From Faecalicatena faecalis (lineage in GTDB: Bacteria > Bacillota > Clostridia > Lachnospirales > Lachnospiraceae): a stretch of 64,000 nt of DNA. The position numbers were made by a program, and so were the translations under genes. The notes under the pieces were generated by a model. That model was given only the letters and a program-made list of their open reading frames with translations. It did no database searches and was not told the DNA's origin. Positions 52,684-61,930 of the stretch are shown here, one piece after another; position 1 is the stretch's first letter; every line of letters starts with the position of its first letter. The stretch covers positions 18,849 to 82,848 of the forward strand of contig NZ_JABACJ020000022.1 in the NCBI RefSeq assembly GCF_012524165.2, in the 5' to 3' direction.

Positions 52684-54015
52684 ATGACAATTCAGTTATC
52701 TGATCACTTTGACTATAAAAGACTGTTACGGTTTGTATTCCCCTCTATCATTATGATGGTGTTTACGTCTATATACGGTGTTGTGGATGGGCTGTTCGTA
52801 TCTAATTTTGTTGGAAAGACTGCTTTTGCGGCAATTAATCTGGTGATGCCGGTGGATATGATTTTCGGCGGTGTGGGCTTCATGCTGGGAACAGGAGGCA
52901 GCGCTCTGGTTGCGAAAACATTGGGAGAACAAAAAACAGAAAGAGCGAATCAATATTTTACGATGATGGTTTCAATTACTATCATTGTCGGTACAATTCT
53001 TTCCATCGTGGGCATCGTTATTATGCGTCCCGTCTCAATTTGGTTAGGGGCAGATGAGGCGATGCTTCCGAACTGTGTGCTCTATGGCAGGATCATGATG
53101 GGATTCAGTATGTCTTTTATGCTTCAAAATGCACTCCAGGGGTTTCTGATTACAGCGGAAAAACCGAACCTGGGACTGGCTTCAAATGTAGCGGCGGGCC
53201 TGACCAATATGGTGCTGGATGCCTTATTTATTGTTGTTTTTAAATGGGGCGTGGCAGGTGCGGCAATTGCTACGGGGCTGAGTCAATGTGTCGGAGGAAT
53301 CATTCCTCTGATTTACTTTCTGCGTCCCAATGCCAGCCGCCTGCGTTTGGCAAAGACTAAGCTGGAAGCAAGACCAATCATCAAGGCCTGTACAAATGGC
53401 GCGTCCGAAATGGTATCCAGTGTCACCTCATCCGTCGTGGGAATGCTGTATAACTTTCAACTGCTCAAATATGCGGGGGAGAACGGTGTGGCATCTTACG
53501 GTGTCCTGATGTATATTCAGTTCATCTTTGTTGCAGTCTTTATTGGATATTCGATGGGAAGCGCACCTATTGTCAGCTATCATTATGGCGCGAAGAATCA
53601 TATGGAATTAAAGAATCTGCTCTGTAAAAGTGTTGTATTGATGGTATCGATCGGCGGAGGAATGGTCCTGGCAGCACAGATACTGGCAGTTCCGCTTTCC
53701 AGGCTCTTTGTAGGGTATGATGGGACACTATATGAAATGACGGTCCATGCACTTAGGATTTCCACACTTTCCTTCCTGATTGTGGGATTCAACATTTTTG
53801 CGTCCTCTTTTTTTACGGCACTCAATAATGGCGGTGTGTCAGCAGCGATTTCCTTCCTTCGGACCTTCATTTTCAAGCTTGCCGCTGTATTGCTGCTGCC
53901 GCTCCTTCTTGGACTCGATGGAATCTGGTGGGCAGAGGTGTCAGCGGAGATATTTGCATTTACACTTTCCGTCATCTTTTTACTGGTTAATCGGAAGAAG
54001 TACCATTATATGTAA
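52684..54015 (+). CDS. MATE-family multidrug efflux transporter
   Basis: 443 residues with twelve membrane segments in two MatE halves. IYGVVDGLFVSNFVGKTAFAAINLVMP and the GTGGSALVAKTLGEQ region are MATE features. Exports cationic or aromatic compounds with Na+/H+. AAAGGAG before the ATG. Under the MarR regulator. Confidence 0.93.
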   Translation: MTIQLSDHFDYKRLLRFVFPSIIMMVFTSIYGVVDGLFVSNFVGKTAFAAINLVMPVDMIFGGVGFMLGTGGSALVAKTLGEQKTERANQYFTMMVSITIIVGTILSIVGIVIMRPVSIWLGADEAMLPNCVLYGRIMMGFSMSFMLQNALQGFLITAEKPNLGLASNVAAGLTNMVLDALFIVVFKWGVAGAAIATGLSQCVGGIIPLIYFLRPNASRLRLAKTKLEARPIIKACTNGASEMVSSVTSSVVGMLYNFQLLKYAGENGVASYGVLMYIQFIFVAVFIGYSMGSAPIVSYHYGAKNHMELKNLLCKSVVLMVSIGGGMVLAAQILAVPLSRLFVGYDGTLYEMTVHALRISTLSFLIVGFNIFASSFFTALNNGGVSAAISFLRTFIFKLAAVLLLPLLLGLDGIWWAEVSAEIFAFTLSVIFLLVNRKKYHYM

Positions 54016-54176
54016 GACTATCCTGTAGGGCATCCGGCTTGCAGAGCTGGTGCCCACGGATGATGATTATAGTTTAGACAAAAGGAATACAAGGATTCGT
54101 GTGGAAATGGGGGCAAGCTTTTTGGTTTTTGGATATTTTACACAAAAATAAAATATTTAATTGTTATATTTGTCTA
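54016..54176. other. Intergenic stretch after MATE gene
   Basis: Holds an imperfect GGGCATCCGGC / GCTGGTGCCC hairpin (about 54029-54052) without a T-run, possibly a weak terminator. Nothing else is recognised. Confidence 0.4.
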
Positions 54177-54205
54177 TTGTTTTTGAATTATATCTTTGCT
54201 ATACT
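54177..54205 (+). promoter_or_regulatory. Promoter of licT / PTS unit
   Basis: TTGTTT (54177-54182) and TATACT (54200-54205) are 17 bases apart, about 40 bases before the first RAT element. Confidence 0.6.
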
Positions 54206-54243
54206 ACGTTTGTCTTGAAAAACAAAAGTAAAAGTTATGTGTA

Positions 54244-54327
54244 CGGTGTGTTATGATTGAGTTCAGCAGGATCCGATGATTGTTATTTGTGTATTTATGC
54301 AGATACGTCATGTGGGTTCTTTTTTTG
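54244..54327 (+). promoter_or_regulatory. First RAT antiterminator / terminator switch upstream of licT
   Basis: The RAT (54244-54275) contains GTTATGATTGAGTTCAGCA, shared almost exactly with a second copy at 55302, and can fold with CGG/CCG lower pairs and a TGA/TCA upper stem. Its 3' part AGGATCC (54268-54274) overlaps a terminator arm that pairs with GGGTTCT (54314-54320), followed by a T-run. This is the usual LicT-type on/off switch. Confidence 0.8.
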
Positions 54328-54395
54328 TAATTTGAAAAGATTCTGCCACATTCGGCAGAGGGATGGGACAGAGAGTAAAGGAAGCGGGTGATGTG

Positions 54396-55265
54396 ATGAA
54401 GATATCCAGAGTATTGAATAATAGTTGTGTTATCATATTAGATGACAACCAGAAAGAAATGATATTACTGGGCAATGGGATAGGATATTCGAAGCGCCCC
54501 GGTGACTCGGTGGACAAAGCTAAAATAGATAAAGTTTTTGTCATGGAGGATGATTGGAAAGCAGATCGTTTTGCAGAACTTTTAGGTCGGGTCTCGAATG
54601 AGATCATCAATATATCAGAGGATTTGATTGAGTATGCACATGAGCTGCTTGGGACCGATTTGGATGAGGCAATACACATATCACTGCCAGATCACCTTGA
54701 TGGTGCCATAGAGAATTTCCGACAGGGTATTCTACTCCATAATACATTACTTCTTGAGATTAAAAAGTTCTATCAAAAGGAGTTTTCGTTGGGAGAGAGG
54801 GCTCTTAAGATGATTGAAGAGAAGATGGATATTAAGATGCCGGAGGATGAGGCTGGTTTTATAGCGATGCATTTTGTAAATGCACAATCGCACGATGAGA
54901 ACGATCAGACGCGGGCAATCATTACGCTGGTCGATGAAATGGATCGAATCATTTCGCAGACTTTTGGGAGCAGGATGACAGCTATCGATAAGAACTCCCT
55001 GATATATTGTCGTTATATGACACATCTGAAGTTCTTTGCGCAGAGAGTCCTGACAAAGACATATTTCATGGAGGGAGATACAAAGGAGCTGAATCTCACT
55101 ATCAGGAAATATGAGGAAGAATATATGTGCAGCCGGAAGGTTTGTGAGTTTATATCTAAGGAATATAACTATGATGTCTGTGAGGAAGAAGTAATGTATC
55201 TAGCAGTCCATCTGGTTCAGATAATGAACAGGAGAACACAGAAGGAAAAGAAGAGTGAAGTTTAG
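54396..55265 (+). CDS. licT: BglG/LicT-family transcriptional antiterminator
   Basis: 290 residues from the ATG at 54396. Residues 1-55 are the RNA-binding CAT domain (MKISRVLNNSCVIILDD, LLGNGIGYSKRPGD). PRD1 and PRD2 follow, with conserved histidines in ISLPDHLDGA, GFIAMHFVNAQ, MTHLKFFAQR and YLAVHLVQI, the sites of PTS control. It binds RAT RNA and prevents termination when the beta-glucoside is present. Autoregulated by the RAT before it. Confidence 0.95.
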   Translation: MKISRVLNNSCVIILDDNQKEMILLGNGIGYSKRPGDSVDKAKIDKVFVMEDDWKADRFAELLGRVSNEIINISEDLIEYAHELLGTDLDEAIHISLPDHLDGAIENFRQGILLHNTLLLEIKKFYQKEFSLGERALKMIEEKMDIKMPEDEAGFIAMHFVNAQSHDENDQTRAIITLVDEMDRIISQTFGSRMTAIDKNSLIYCRYMTHLKFFAQRVLTKTYFMEGDTKELNLTIRKYEEEYMCSRKVCEFISKEYNYDVCEEEVMYLAVHLVQIMNRRTQKEKKSEV

Positions 55266-55301
55266 AACAAAGAGATTTATATAAAGAAGAAAGATTAGTA
55301 A

Positions 55302-55410
55302 GGAATGTTATGATTGAGTTCAGCAAGATCCGGATAGTCTGGCATGATTTTGGTATATCAGGTGATATATCAAGAAGATACATGCTGGAATTTCCGGATC
55401 TTTCTTATTT
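55302..55410 (+). promoter_or_regulatory. Second RAT / terminator switch upstream of PTS gene
   Basis: RAT at 55302-55331 (GGA...TCC lower stem, same TGTTATGATTGAGTTCAGCA core). The terminator is AAGATCCGGA (55325-55334) with TCCGGATCTT (55393-55402), perfect 10 bp, with an inner TCTGGCATG/CATGCTGGA stem and a T-rich end. The GATCC bases are shared by RAT and terminator, so the two structures exclude each other. Confidence 0.92.
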
Positions 55411-55502
55411 TGAAAAATACCGGAGGTAATACTGACGGTGTTAAAAGGTCTCCTGCAGGGTCCGATAGAAAAGTTAAGTAAAAAGAAAGAGAGGATTATG
55501 AA

Positions 55503-56900
55503 ATGGCGAAAGATTACACAAAACTTGCCAGTCAGATTGTTGAACAAGTAGGCGGTAAGGAGAATATTAAATCATTGGTACACTGTATGACAAGGCTCAG
55601 ATTTAGGTTGGATGATACGCAGAAGGTAAACGTAGAGAAACTTGAGCAGATTGAGGGAGTGATCAAAGTGATTATTTCCGGTGGACAGCATCAGGTAGTT
55701 ATAGGTACTCATGTGGATGAGGTGATGAAGGCAGTAGAGAAGGTCACCGGGACTACATATGGAGGCCAGATCAATGAAAAGGAAGAAGAACAGATCAAAA
55801 AGACATTAGGAGAGCGATTGTCTCCCAAAAATATTGTAAATACATTTATAGATACGGTATCCGGGATTTTTATGCCCCTTATGGGAGTGATGGCTGCTGC
55901 TGCATTAATCAAGGCGATCGCAATCACCTGCTCTACGTTTGGATGGCTGTCCGATCAGAGTACAACATATACAATCCTGTATGCAATAGGAGATGGCTTC
56001 TTTTATTTTATGCCAATGTTCCTGGCATTCACTGCAGCCAAGAAGTTCAAAGCAGATGCTTTCCTCGCTGTAGGAATCGCGGCTGCAATGGTATATCCTA
56101 CATTATCTGCACTATTTGGTGAAGGTGCAGAGGTTACTTTTTTGGGGATTCCAGTAGTTCTGATCAGCTACACCTCATCTGTTCTCCCGATTCTGGTAGC
56201 AGTTTATGCACAGAGTAAATTGGAGAAGGCCTTGAATAAAGTGTTCCCTAAAGTAATACGAGGAATTTTTGTACCTGTAATTACACTCCTGATTATTGTA
56301 CCGGTTTCATTAATTGTAATCGGGCCTGTTACAGATGTGATCGGAACTGCCATTGGAACTGCTTTTGCATGGCTGATTGAAGCATTCCCTGCAGTTGCAG
56401 GATTTGCACTTGGTATTTTATGGCCGATCATGATTATCTTTGGTTTCCACTGGGGACTGATTCCGGTGGTTATGAATAATATTGCATTATATGGAGGAGA
56501 TATGATTCTGCCATGTACAATCGCAACAAACTTTGCAATGGCCGGCGCTGCAGTCGGAATTTGGCTCAAGACAAAGAAGACATCCGTTAAAAACATAGCT
56601 GTCCCTGCAATTTTATCTGCATTACTGGGTGGGGTTACGGAGCCTGCAATTTATGGACTGAACTTGAAGTATAAAAGACCATTCTTTATTGCCTGCCTGT
56701 GTACAGGTATTGCCGGTATTATTGTGGCAGGTGCAGGCGTCATGTTCCCATCTGTTATGACGACAAGCATTTTGACGCTTCCGGCATTGGCAGGACTTGG
56801 CGGAATTACAGTAATTATTGCCTCTGCAATTGGATTTTTTGGAACAGCTGTACTGACTTACTTTATTGGATTTAATGACAATATGGTAAAGGAGGAATAG
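55503..56900 (+). CDS. PTS beta-glucoside transporter, EIIBC
   Basis: 465 residues. EIIB at the N terminus with the phospho-Cys in LVHCMTRLRF (Cys28). EIIC follows from about residue 105 with ten or so membrane segments (GIFMPLMGVMAAAALIKA, WGLIPVVMNNIALYGGD, GGVTEPAIYGLNLKYKRPF). BglF-type proteins normally carry a C-terminal EIIA; here it is missing and a separate EIIA gene is at 61345. Imports and phosphorylates a beta-glucoside. Confidence 0.95.
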   Translation: MAKDYTKLASQIVEQVGGKENIKSLVHCMTRLRFRLDDTQKVNVEKLEQIEGVIKVIISGGQHQVVIGTHVDEVMKAVEKVTGTTYGGQINEKEEEQIKKTLGERLSPKNIVNTFIDTVSGIFMPLMGVMAAAALIKAIAITCSTFGWLSDQSTTYTILYAIGDGFFYFMPMFLAFTAAKKFKADAFLAVGIAAAMVYPTLSALFGEGAEVTFLGIPVVLISYTSSVLPILVAVYAQSKLEKALNKVFPKVIRGIFVPVITLLIIVPVSLIVIGPVTDVIGTAIGTAFAWLIEAFPAVAGFALGILWPIMIIFGFHWGLIPVVMNNIALYGGDMILPCTIATNFAMAGAAVGIWLKTKKTSVKNIAVPAILSALLGGVTEPAIYGLNLKYKRPFFIACLCTGIAGIIVAGAGVMFPSVMTTSILTLPALAGLGGITVIIASAIGFFGTAVLTYFIGFNDNMVKEE

Positions 56901-56906
56901 ATTTAT

Positions 56907-58334
56907 ATGAGAAATTTGGCTTTTAACCCGTATCTGCCGTCATGGGAATATGTACCGGACGGGGAACCACATGTATTTAACGGACGAGTTTATGTATATG
57001 GTTCTCATGACCGGGCACACGGAACAAAATATTGTGAAGAAGATTATGTGGTATGGAGTGCACCTGTAGATGATTTAAGCACCTGGAAATACGAAGGGGT
57101 GTCCTACAGAAAATCGCAGGATGCTGCCAATTCTGACGGAACAAAACTGTTGTTCGCGCCGGATGTGGCTTGCGGGCCGGATGGAAGGTATTATCTCTAT
57201 TATGGTCTGTCAGATATTCAATATATTGGAGTTGCAGTCAGTGATTCCCCGTCAGGGCCGTTTATGTTTTACGGACATGTTCAGTATGCAGATGGCAGCC
57301 TGCCTGCCGGTCTGGCATTTGACCCAGGAATTCTTGTGGATGAGGATGGTATCTATCTGTATTATGGCATTTCTCCCAAAATCGAGGGGAAACCGACAGG
57401 GGCTTATTCGGCATTAAAAGAAATCATGCCAGGTGCCTATATGATAAAACTTGACAAAGACATGAAGACGGCAATCAGTGATCCTGTTCTAGTTGCAAAT
57501 GGTTATTGCAGTGCAAAAGGGACAGGATTTGAGGAACATCCGTTTTTTGAGGCGTCCAGTATCCGTAAAGTGAATGGAAGGTACTATTTTATCTATTCCA
57601 GCCTGCAGGGGCATGAATTGTGCTACGCTACAGCGGATGCGCCGGAGGGACCGTTTACGTTTGGAGGTGTGATCGTTTCCAATGGGGACGTGGGACTTTT
57701 TGAGGAGCCGACAGCCTATATGGCGAACAATCATGGGAGTATAGAATGCGTGGATGGGCAGTACTACATTTTTTATCACAGGCACACACATGGGCGGCAT
57801 TTTAGCCGTCAGGCCTGTGCGGAAAAAATTCAGATTCTGGAAGACGGCAGAATCCCACAGGTGGAAATTACAAGTTGTGGATTAAATGAAGGACCACTGC
57901 CAGCCGCACAGAGATATCCGTCTTATATCATCTGCAATCTGCATGGACCATCTCCGGCGGAGAAGATTCCTTCTAAACCACCATTCGATGAGACAATGCC
58001 CTATCTGACGGAGACAGAAGAGGTGGAAAAAGAAAAAAGGGTTCTGTATCTGACAAATATGCAGAAGCAGGCAGCATGTGGTGTTAAGTATTTGCAATTT
58101 GAGGGAGAGACGTCTGTGCGGATCAAGATAAAAGGCGCAAGGGGTACGGTGAAGGTTTTATTAGATTCCCAGGACAGCAGTCCCGTTTCCCAGATCAATG
58201 TTGATACACAGCAAACGAGTTGGACAAGCTACACGGCAGAATTAGAGGCAGTATATGGGAAACACGCGGTATATTTCCTGTTTGAGCCGGAGGATGGAGC
58301 AATGGATTTCCTGGAGTTTGAATTTGACAGGTGA
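56907..58334 (+). CDS. GH43 beta-xylosidase/arabinofuranosidase-like enzyme
   Basis: 475 residues. Five-bladed propeller: catalytic base D18 in YVPDGEPHVF, the APDVACGPDGRYYLYYG blade with the pKa-modulating Asp, and the general acid Glu in FFEASSIRKVNGRYYF. The C-terminal about 95 residues are a beta-sandwich (CBM-like). No signal peptide, so it acts in the cytoplasm. Seven bases after the PTS gene, with AAAGGAGG. Confidence 0.9.
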   Translation: MRNLAFNPYLPSWEYVPDGEPHVFNGRVYVYGSHDRAHGTKYCEEDYVVWSAPVDDLSTWKYEGVSYRKSQDAANSDGTKLLFAPDVACGPDGRYYLYYGLSDIQYIGVAVSDSPSGPFMFYGHVQYADGSLPAGLAFDPGILVDEDGIYLYYGISPKIEGKPTGAYSALKEIMPGAYMIKLDKDMKTAISDPVLVANGYCSAKGTGFEEHPFFEASSIRKVNGRYYFIYSSLQGHELCYATADAPEGPFTFGGVIVSNGDVGLFEEPTAYMANNHGSIECVDGQYYIFYHRHTHGRHFSRQACAEKIQILEDGRIPQVEITSCGLNEGPLPAAQRYPSYIICNLHGPSPAEKIPSKPPFDETMPYLTETEEVEKEKRVLYLTNMQKQAACGVKYLQFEGETSVRIKIKGARGTVKVLLDSQDSSPVSQINVDTQQTSWTSYTAELEAVYGKHAVYFLFEPEDGAMDFLEFEFDR

Positions 58335-58355
58335 TTAATAGAAGGGAGTAGGAGC

Positions 58356-59903
58356 ATGACAGAGATACCGGTCATAAAAAAAGAAAATGGAATATGGAGC
58401 CTATTTGTGGATGGAAAACCGTTTACAATGCTTTCGGCAGAACTGCATAACTCTTCTGCATCCAGCACAGAGTATATGGAACAGCAGGTCTGGCCCTATC
58501 TGAGGGGCCTTAACGTTAATAGCGTTCTGCTCCCGGTATACTGGGAGATGATAGAGACTGTGAGGGGAGAGTTTGATTTCTCGCTGGTAGATCAATTGAT
58601 CAGACAGGCAAGACGGGAAAGGGTCAAACTTGGAATCCTGTGGTTTGGATTGTGGAAGAACGGGATTTCCAGCTATGTGCCCGCATGGATGAAACAGGAC
58701 CAGGAGACTTATTTCCGGGCTCGCGACAGAGAAGGGGCTGCAATGGATGTCATTTCCCCATTTTGTCAAGCGGCCGTTCATGCGGATGCAGCGGCTTTTG
58801 GAAGACTGATGGAGCATCTACGCGAAATAGATGGGGAAGAGCATACTGTAATTCTGGTTCAGGTGGAAAATGAAATCGGTCTGCTGGGCAGTGATATGGA
58901 CTATTCAGAAGTTGCCAGAGAGGAATACCAAAAGGAAATTCCACAAAGCATTGCGGCGTTATATGATAAAAGCGGTACGTGGAGAGAGGCTTTTCAAGAA
59001 GAAGCGCCGGAAGTATTTATGGAATATACTTATGTGTCTGCAGTAGAAAAAATCGCTTATACCGGGAAAACACAGTATCCACTACCAATGTATGTGAATG
59101 CCTGGATTGAAAAGTTTCCATGGCGTCCGGGCGGATATCCCAGTGGAGGTCCAATCGCACGTTTTCTTCCGCTGTGGAAGGCACTGGCACCGCATATCTC
59201 TGCATGTGTACCCGATATTTATACAGCAAATACAAAGGAGGTATGCAGGGAGTATGCCGGGGAGGAGAACCCCTTGTTAATTCCTGAGCATAGGAGGGAT
59301 CGGAAAAATATCAGTGCTCTTCTCTACGCAATTGGTAAGTATCAGGCGCTCTGCTTTTCTCCATTTGGAGCAGAAGATTTTATGATGCCTTTGGAACAAA
59401 GGACAGGAATTGCGAACCCGGTTGTCATGAAAATATTAAATATAGATATGAAAGCATGGCAGTGTGATGGAACAGGAGAATGGCTTGGGTGTGCGTATCA
59501 GCTTCTAGGGAAAGCATTAGACACCATCTATCGTTACCGGACCAAAGGAAAAGTGCACAGCTTTATCCGGGAAAATGAATATGAGAAAGGGGTAGTGCTT
59601 TCTCTTGCAGCCTGCGATGTCAGAATCGATTATCTGGATTCCGGGGAAGATACTCCGAAAGCAGCGGGAATCATCCTGGAGGGAGAAGAGAATGAACTCT
59701 ATATGATTGGTGTTTCCTGTCGTTATGGGATTCTGGCAAAAAAGGAGGAGCATAGGAAACTCGGCATATTGGAATACAGTGAGGGTGTATTTGAAGAGGA
59801 TCAATATATCAGAAAAAGGATTTTAAATGGTGATGAACGCTATTGTATGATGATTCTTGATAATCCACAACTGCAATATATAAAATGGTATTGGTATGAA
59901 TAG
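58356..59903 (+). CDS. GH35-like beta-galactosidase (DUF5597-type)
   Basis: 515 residues. TIM barrel with LRGLNVNSVLLPVYWEMIE, acid/base E173 in VENEIG, and the nucleophile E311 in IPEHRRD. The C-terminal beta domain (about 390-515) resembles the DUF5597 tail of GH35-like enzymes. Cytoplasmic. In the PTS operon. Confidence 0.85.
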   Translation: MTEIPVIKKENGIWSLFVDGKPFTMLSAELHNSSASSTEYMEQQVWPYLRGLNVNSVLLPVYWEMIETVRGEFDFSLVDQLIRQARRERVKLGILWFGLWKNGISSYVPAWMKQDQETYFRARDREGAAMDVISPFCQAAVHADAAAFGRLMEHLREIDGEEHTVILVQVENEIGLLGSDMDYSEVAREEYQKEIPQSIAALYDKSGTWREAFQEEAPEVFMEYTYVSAVEKIAYTGKTQYPLPMYVNAWIEKFPWRPGGYPSGGPIARFLPLWKALAPHISACVPDIYTANTKEVCREYAGEENPLLIPEHRRDRKNISALLYAIGKYQALCFSPFGAEDFMMPLEQRTGIANPVVMKILNIDMKAWQCDGTGEWLGCAYQLLGKALDTIYRYRTKGKVHSFIRENEYEKGVVLSLAACDVRIDYLDSGEDTPKAAGIILEGEENELYMIGVSCRYGILAKKEEHRKLGILEYSEGVFEEDQYIRKRILNGDERYCMMILDNPQLQYIKWYWYE

Positions 59904-59920
59904 AAGAGGAGGATGCTGAA

Positions 59921-61342
59921 ATGAAGACGTTATTCCCGGAAGGGTTCTTATGGGGTGGAGCTGTAGCTGCGAATCAATGTGAAGGAGCATACTTAGAAGA
60001 TGGGAAAGGCCTGTCGATCCAGGATATCATGCCTCATGGAATTATGGGGGCATGGACCAAGGAGCCAACAGAAGACAATATGAAACTGGTCGGGGTTGAT
60101 TTTTACCATAGATATAAGGAGGATATCCGACTTTTTGCAGAGATGGGGTTTAAGATTTTTCGAACATCTATTGCATGGTCAAGGATTTTCCCAAATGGAG
60201 ATGAACTTACACCAAACGAGATAGGCCTGCAGTTTTATGATGACTTATTTGATGAATGCCACAAATATGGGATAGAACCGATGGTGACGATTTCTCACTA
60301 TGAGACACCGCTTCATTTGGCGAAGGAGTATAATGGTTGGACGAATCGGAAACTGATTCGTTTCTATGAAAACTATGTCCGTACAATTTTTGCACGGTAT
60401 CGGGGTAAAGTAAAGTACTGGCTGACATTTAATGAAATCAATTCCATCCTGATGGCTCCTCTTATGAGCGGCGGAATCATGACTCCGAGAGAGGAATTAT
60501 CAGCACAGAATCTGTATCAGGCAATTCATCATGAGCTGGTGGCAAGTGCCCTTGCAGTGAAGATCGCACATGAAATGATGCCGGGAGCAATGGTTGGCTG
60601 TATGATTCTGGGAAGTCCGACATATCCCTTGACTGCTCATCCTGATGATGTGATAAAAGCTATGAAGAAAGACCAGGAGAATTATTATTTTGCAGATGTT
60701 CAGGTAAGAGGGTATTATCCAAGATACCTGGACAGCTATTTGAAGGAACAAGGTGTTAAGATACAGATGGAACCAGGGGACGAGGAAATCTTAAAGAACA
60801 CGGTGGACTTTGTTGCATTCAGTTATTATGGCAGTTCATGTGAATCTGCAGATCTGAATGCGGAAGTCGGAAAAGGGAATATCCTGGGTGGTGTTAAGAA
60901 TCCGTTTCTTCCTGTCAGTCAGTGGGGATGGCCAATCGATGCACAGGGATTAAGATATCTGTTAAATCAGATGTATGACAGATACCAGAAGCCGCTATTT
61001 GTTGTAGAAAATGGTCTTGGCGCAGAGGATCATCTGGTAATGGGGCCTGATGGAGAACTGACCGTAGAGGATGATTACCGAATCCAGTATATGGAAGCTC
61101 ATATCAGAGAGATGGCAAAGGCTCTTGAAGACGGTGTGGAACTGTTAGGATATACATCCTGGGGCTGCATCGATCTGGTAAGTGCCTCAACGGCACAGCT
61201 GAAAAAGCGTTATGGATTTATTTATGTGGACAGAAATGATGACGGAACCGGAACTTTAAGTCGTTATAAGAAGAAATCCTTTTATTGGTATAAACATATT
61301 ATCGAGACAAATGGGCAATGCCTGTTGGAAAAGGAGGGGTAG
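59921..61342 (+). CDS. GH1 6-phospho-beta-glucosidase
   Basis: 473 residues. FLWGGAVAANQCEGAY, acid/base E172 in TFNEI, nucleophile E363 in VVENGLG. Near the C terminus SASTAQLKKRYGFIYVD contains the Ser, Lys and Tyr that bind the 6-phosphate, in contrast to the NFEW enzyme at 6761. It hydrolyses 6-phospho-beta-glucosides made by the PTS. AGAGGAGG before the ATG. Confidence 0.95.
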   Translation: MKTLFPEGFLWGGAVAANQCEGAYLEDGKGLSIQDIMPHGIMGAWTKEPTEDNMKLVGVDFYHRYKEDIRLFAEMGFKIFRTSIAWSRIFPNGDELTPNEIGLQFYDDLFDECHKYGIEPMVTISHYETPLHLAKEYNGWTNRKLIRFYENYVRTIFARYRGKVKYWLTFNEINSILMAPLMSGGIMTPREELSAQNLYQAIHHELVASALAVKIAHEMMPGAMVGCMILGSPTYPLTAHPDDVIKAMKKDQENYYFADVQVRGYYPRYLDSYLKEQGVKIQMEPGDEEILKNTVDFVAFSYYGSSCESADLNAEVGKGNILGGVKNPFLPVSQWGWPIDAQGLRYLLNQMYDRYQKPLFVVENGLGAEDHLVMGPDGELTVEDDYRIQYMEAHIREMAKALEDGVELLGYTSWGCIDLVSASTAQLKKRYGFIYVDRNDDGTGTLSRYKKKSFYWYKHIIETNGQCLLEKEG

Positions 61343-61344
61343 TA

Positions 61345-61845
61345 ATGTTATCATTTTTGAAGAAGAGGCAGGAGCCGGAGGAAAAGGTGAGAGAGTTAAA
61401 GGCCTATATTTCAGGAAAAGTGATTCCAATCGAAGAGGTCGCTGATGAGGTGTTCTCTTCAAAGGCTCTTGGAGACGGCATCGGAATAGAACCTACTGGA
61501 GATACTGTCTATGCGCCATGCAGTGGAACCGTGTCCGTCGTAATGGCGGACTCCAAACATGCAGTGGGTATGACCCTGAATAATGGTGCCGAAATTCTCA
61601 TTCATGAAGGTTTAGATACCGTCAACATGCAGGGGGAAGGCTTTGAAGTTTTTGTGAAAGAAGGCGATAAAGTAGCGGCAGGGCAAAAACTAATACAATT
61701 CGATTCCCAACGGATTCGTGAGTGTGGTTATGGGCTGACTTGTGTGCTGGTGGTGACAAATATGGAGGAATTTCCGGGAATAAGATTTGTTACCGGGGAG
61801 GAGGCTGTACAGGGAGAGACAACAGTTGTTGTGTTCGAAGCATAG
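61345..61845 (+). CDS. PTS glucose-type EIIA, stand-alone
   Basis: 166 residues from the ATG at 61345 (AAAGGAGGGG). EIIA-Glc fold with the catalytic pair: His in KHAVGMTL and the phospho-acceptor H87 in ILIHEGLDTVNMQG. Normally fused at the end of BglF; here it closes the operon. It supplies phosphate to EIIBC at 55503. Confidence 0.94.
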   Translation: MLSFLKKRQEPEEKVRELKAYISGKVIPIEEVADEVFSSKALGDGIGIEPTGDTVYAPCSGTVSVVMADSKHAVGMTLNNGAEILIHEGLDTVNMQGEGFEVFVKEGDKVAAGQKLIQFDSQRIRECGYGLTCVLVVTNMEEFPGIRFVTGEEAVQGETTVVVFEA

Positions 61846-61897
61846 AAGTACCTGTTGTGCTCGGAAGTCTTCCCTTGTGCTGTACAGGATACGAATA

Positions 61898-61930
61898 GAA
61901 GGATTTCTTTAAGATAGAAATCCTTCTTTA
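61898..61930. terminator. Bidirectional terminator between PTS operon and minus-strand lipoprotein
   Basis: An 11-bp perfect stem GAAGGATTTCT (61898-61908) / AGAAATCCTTC (61916-61926), loop TTAAGAT, with TTTATT after it. It overlaps the end of the lipoprotein gene. Confidence 0.85.
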
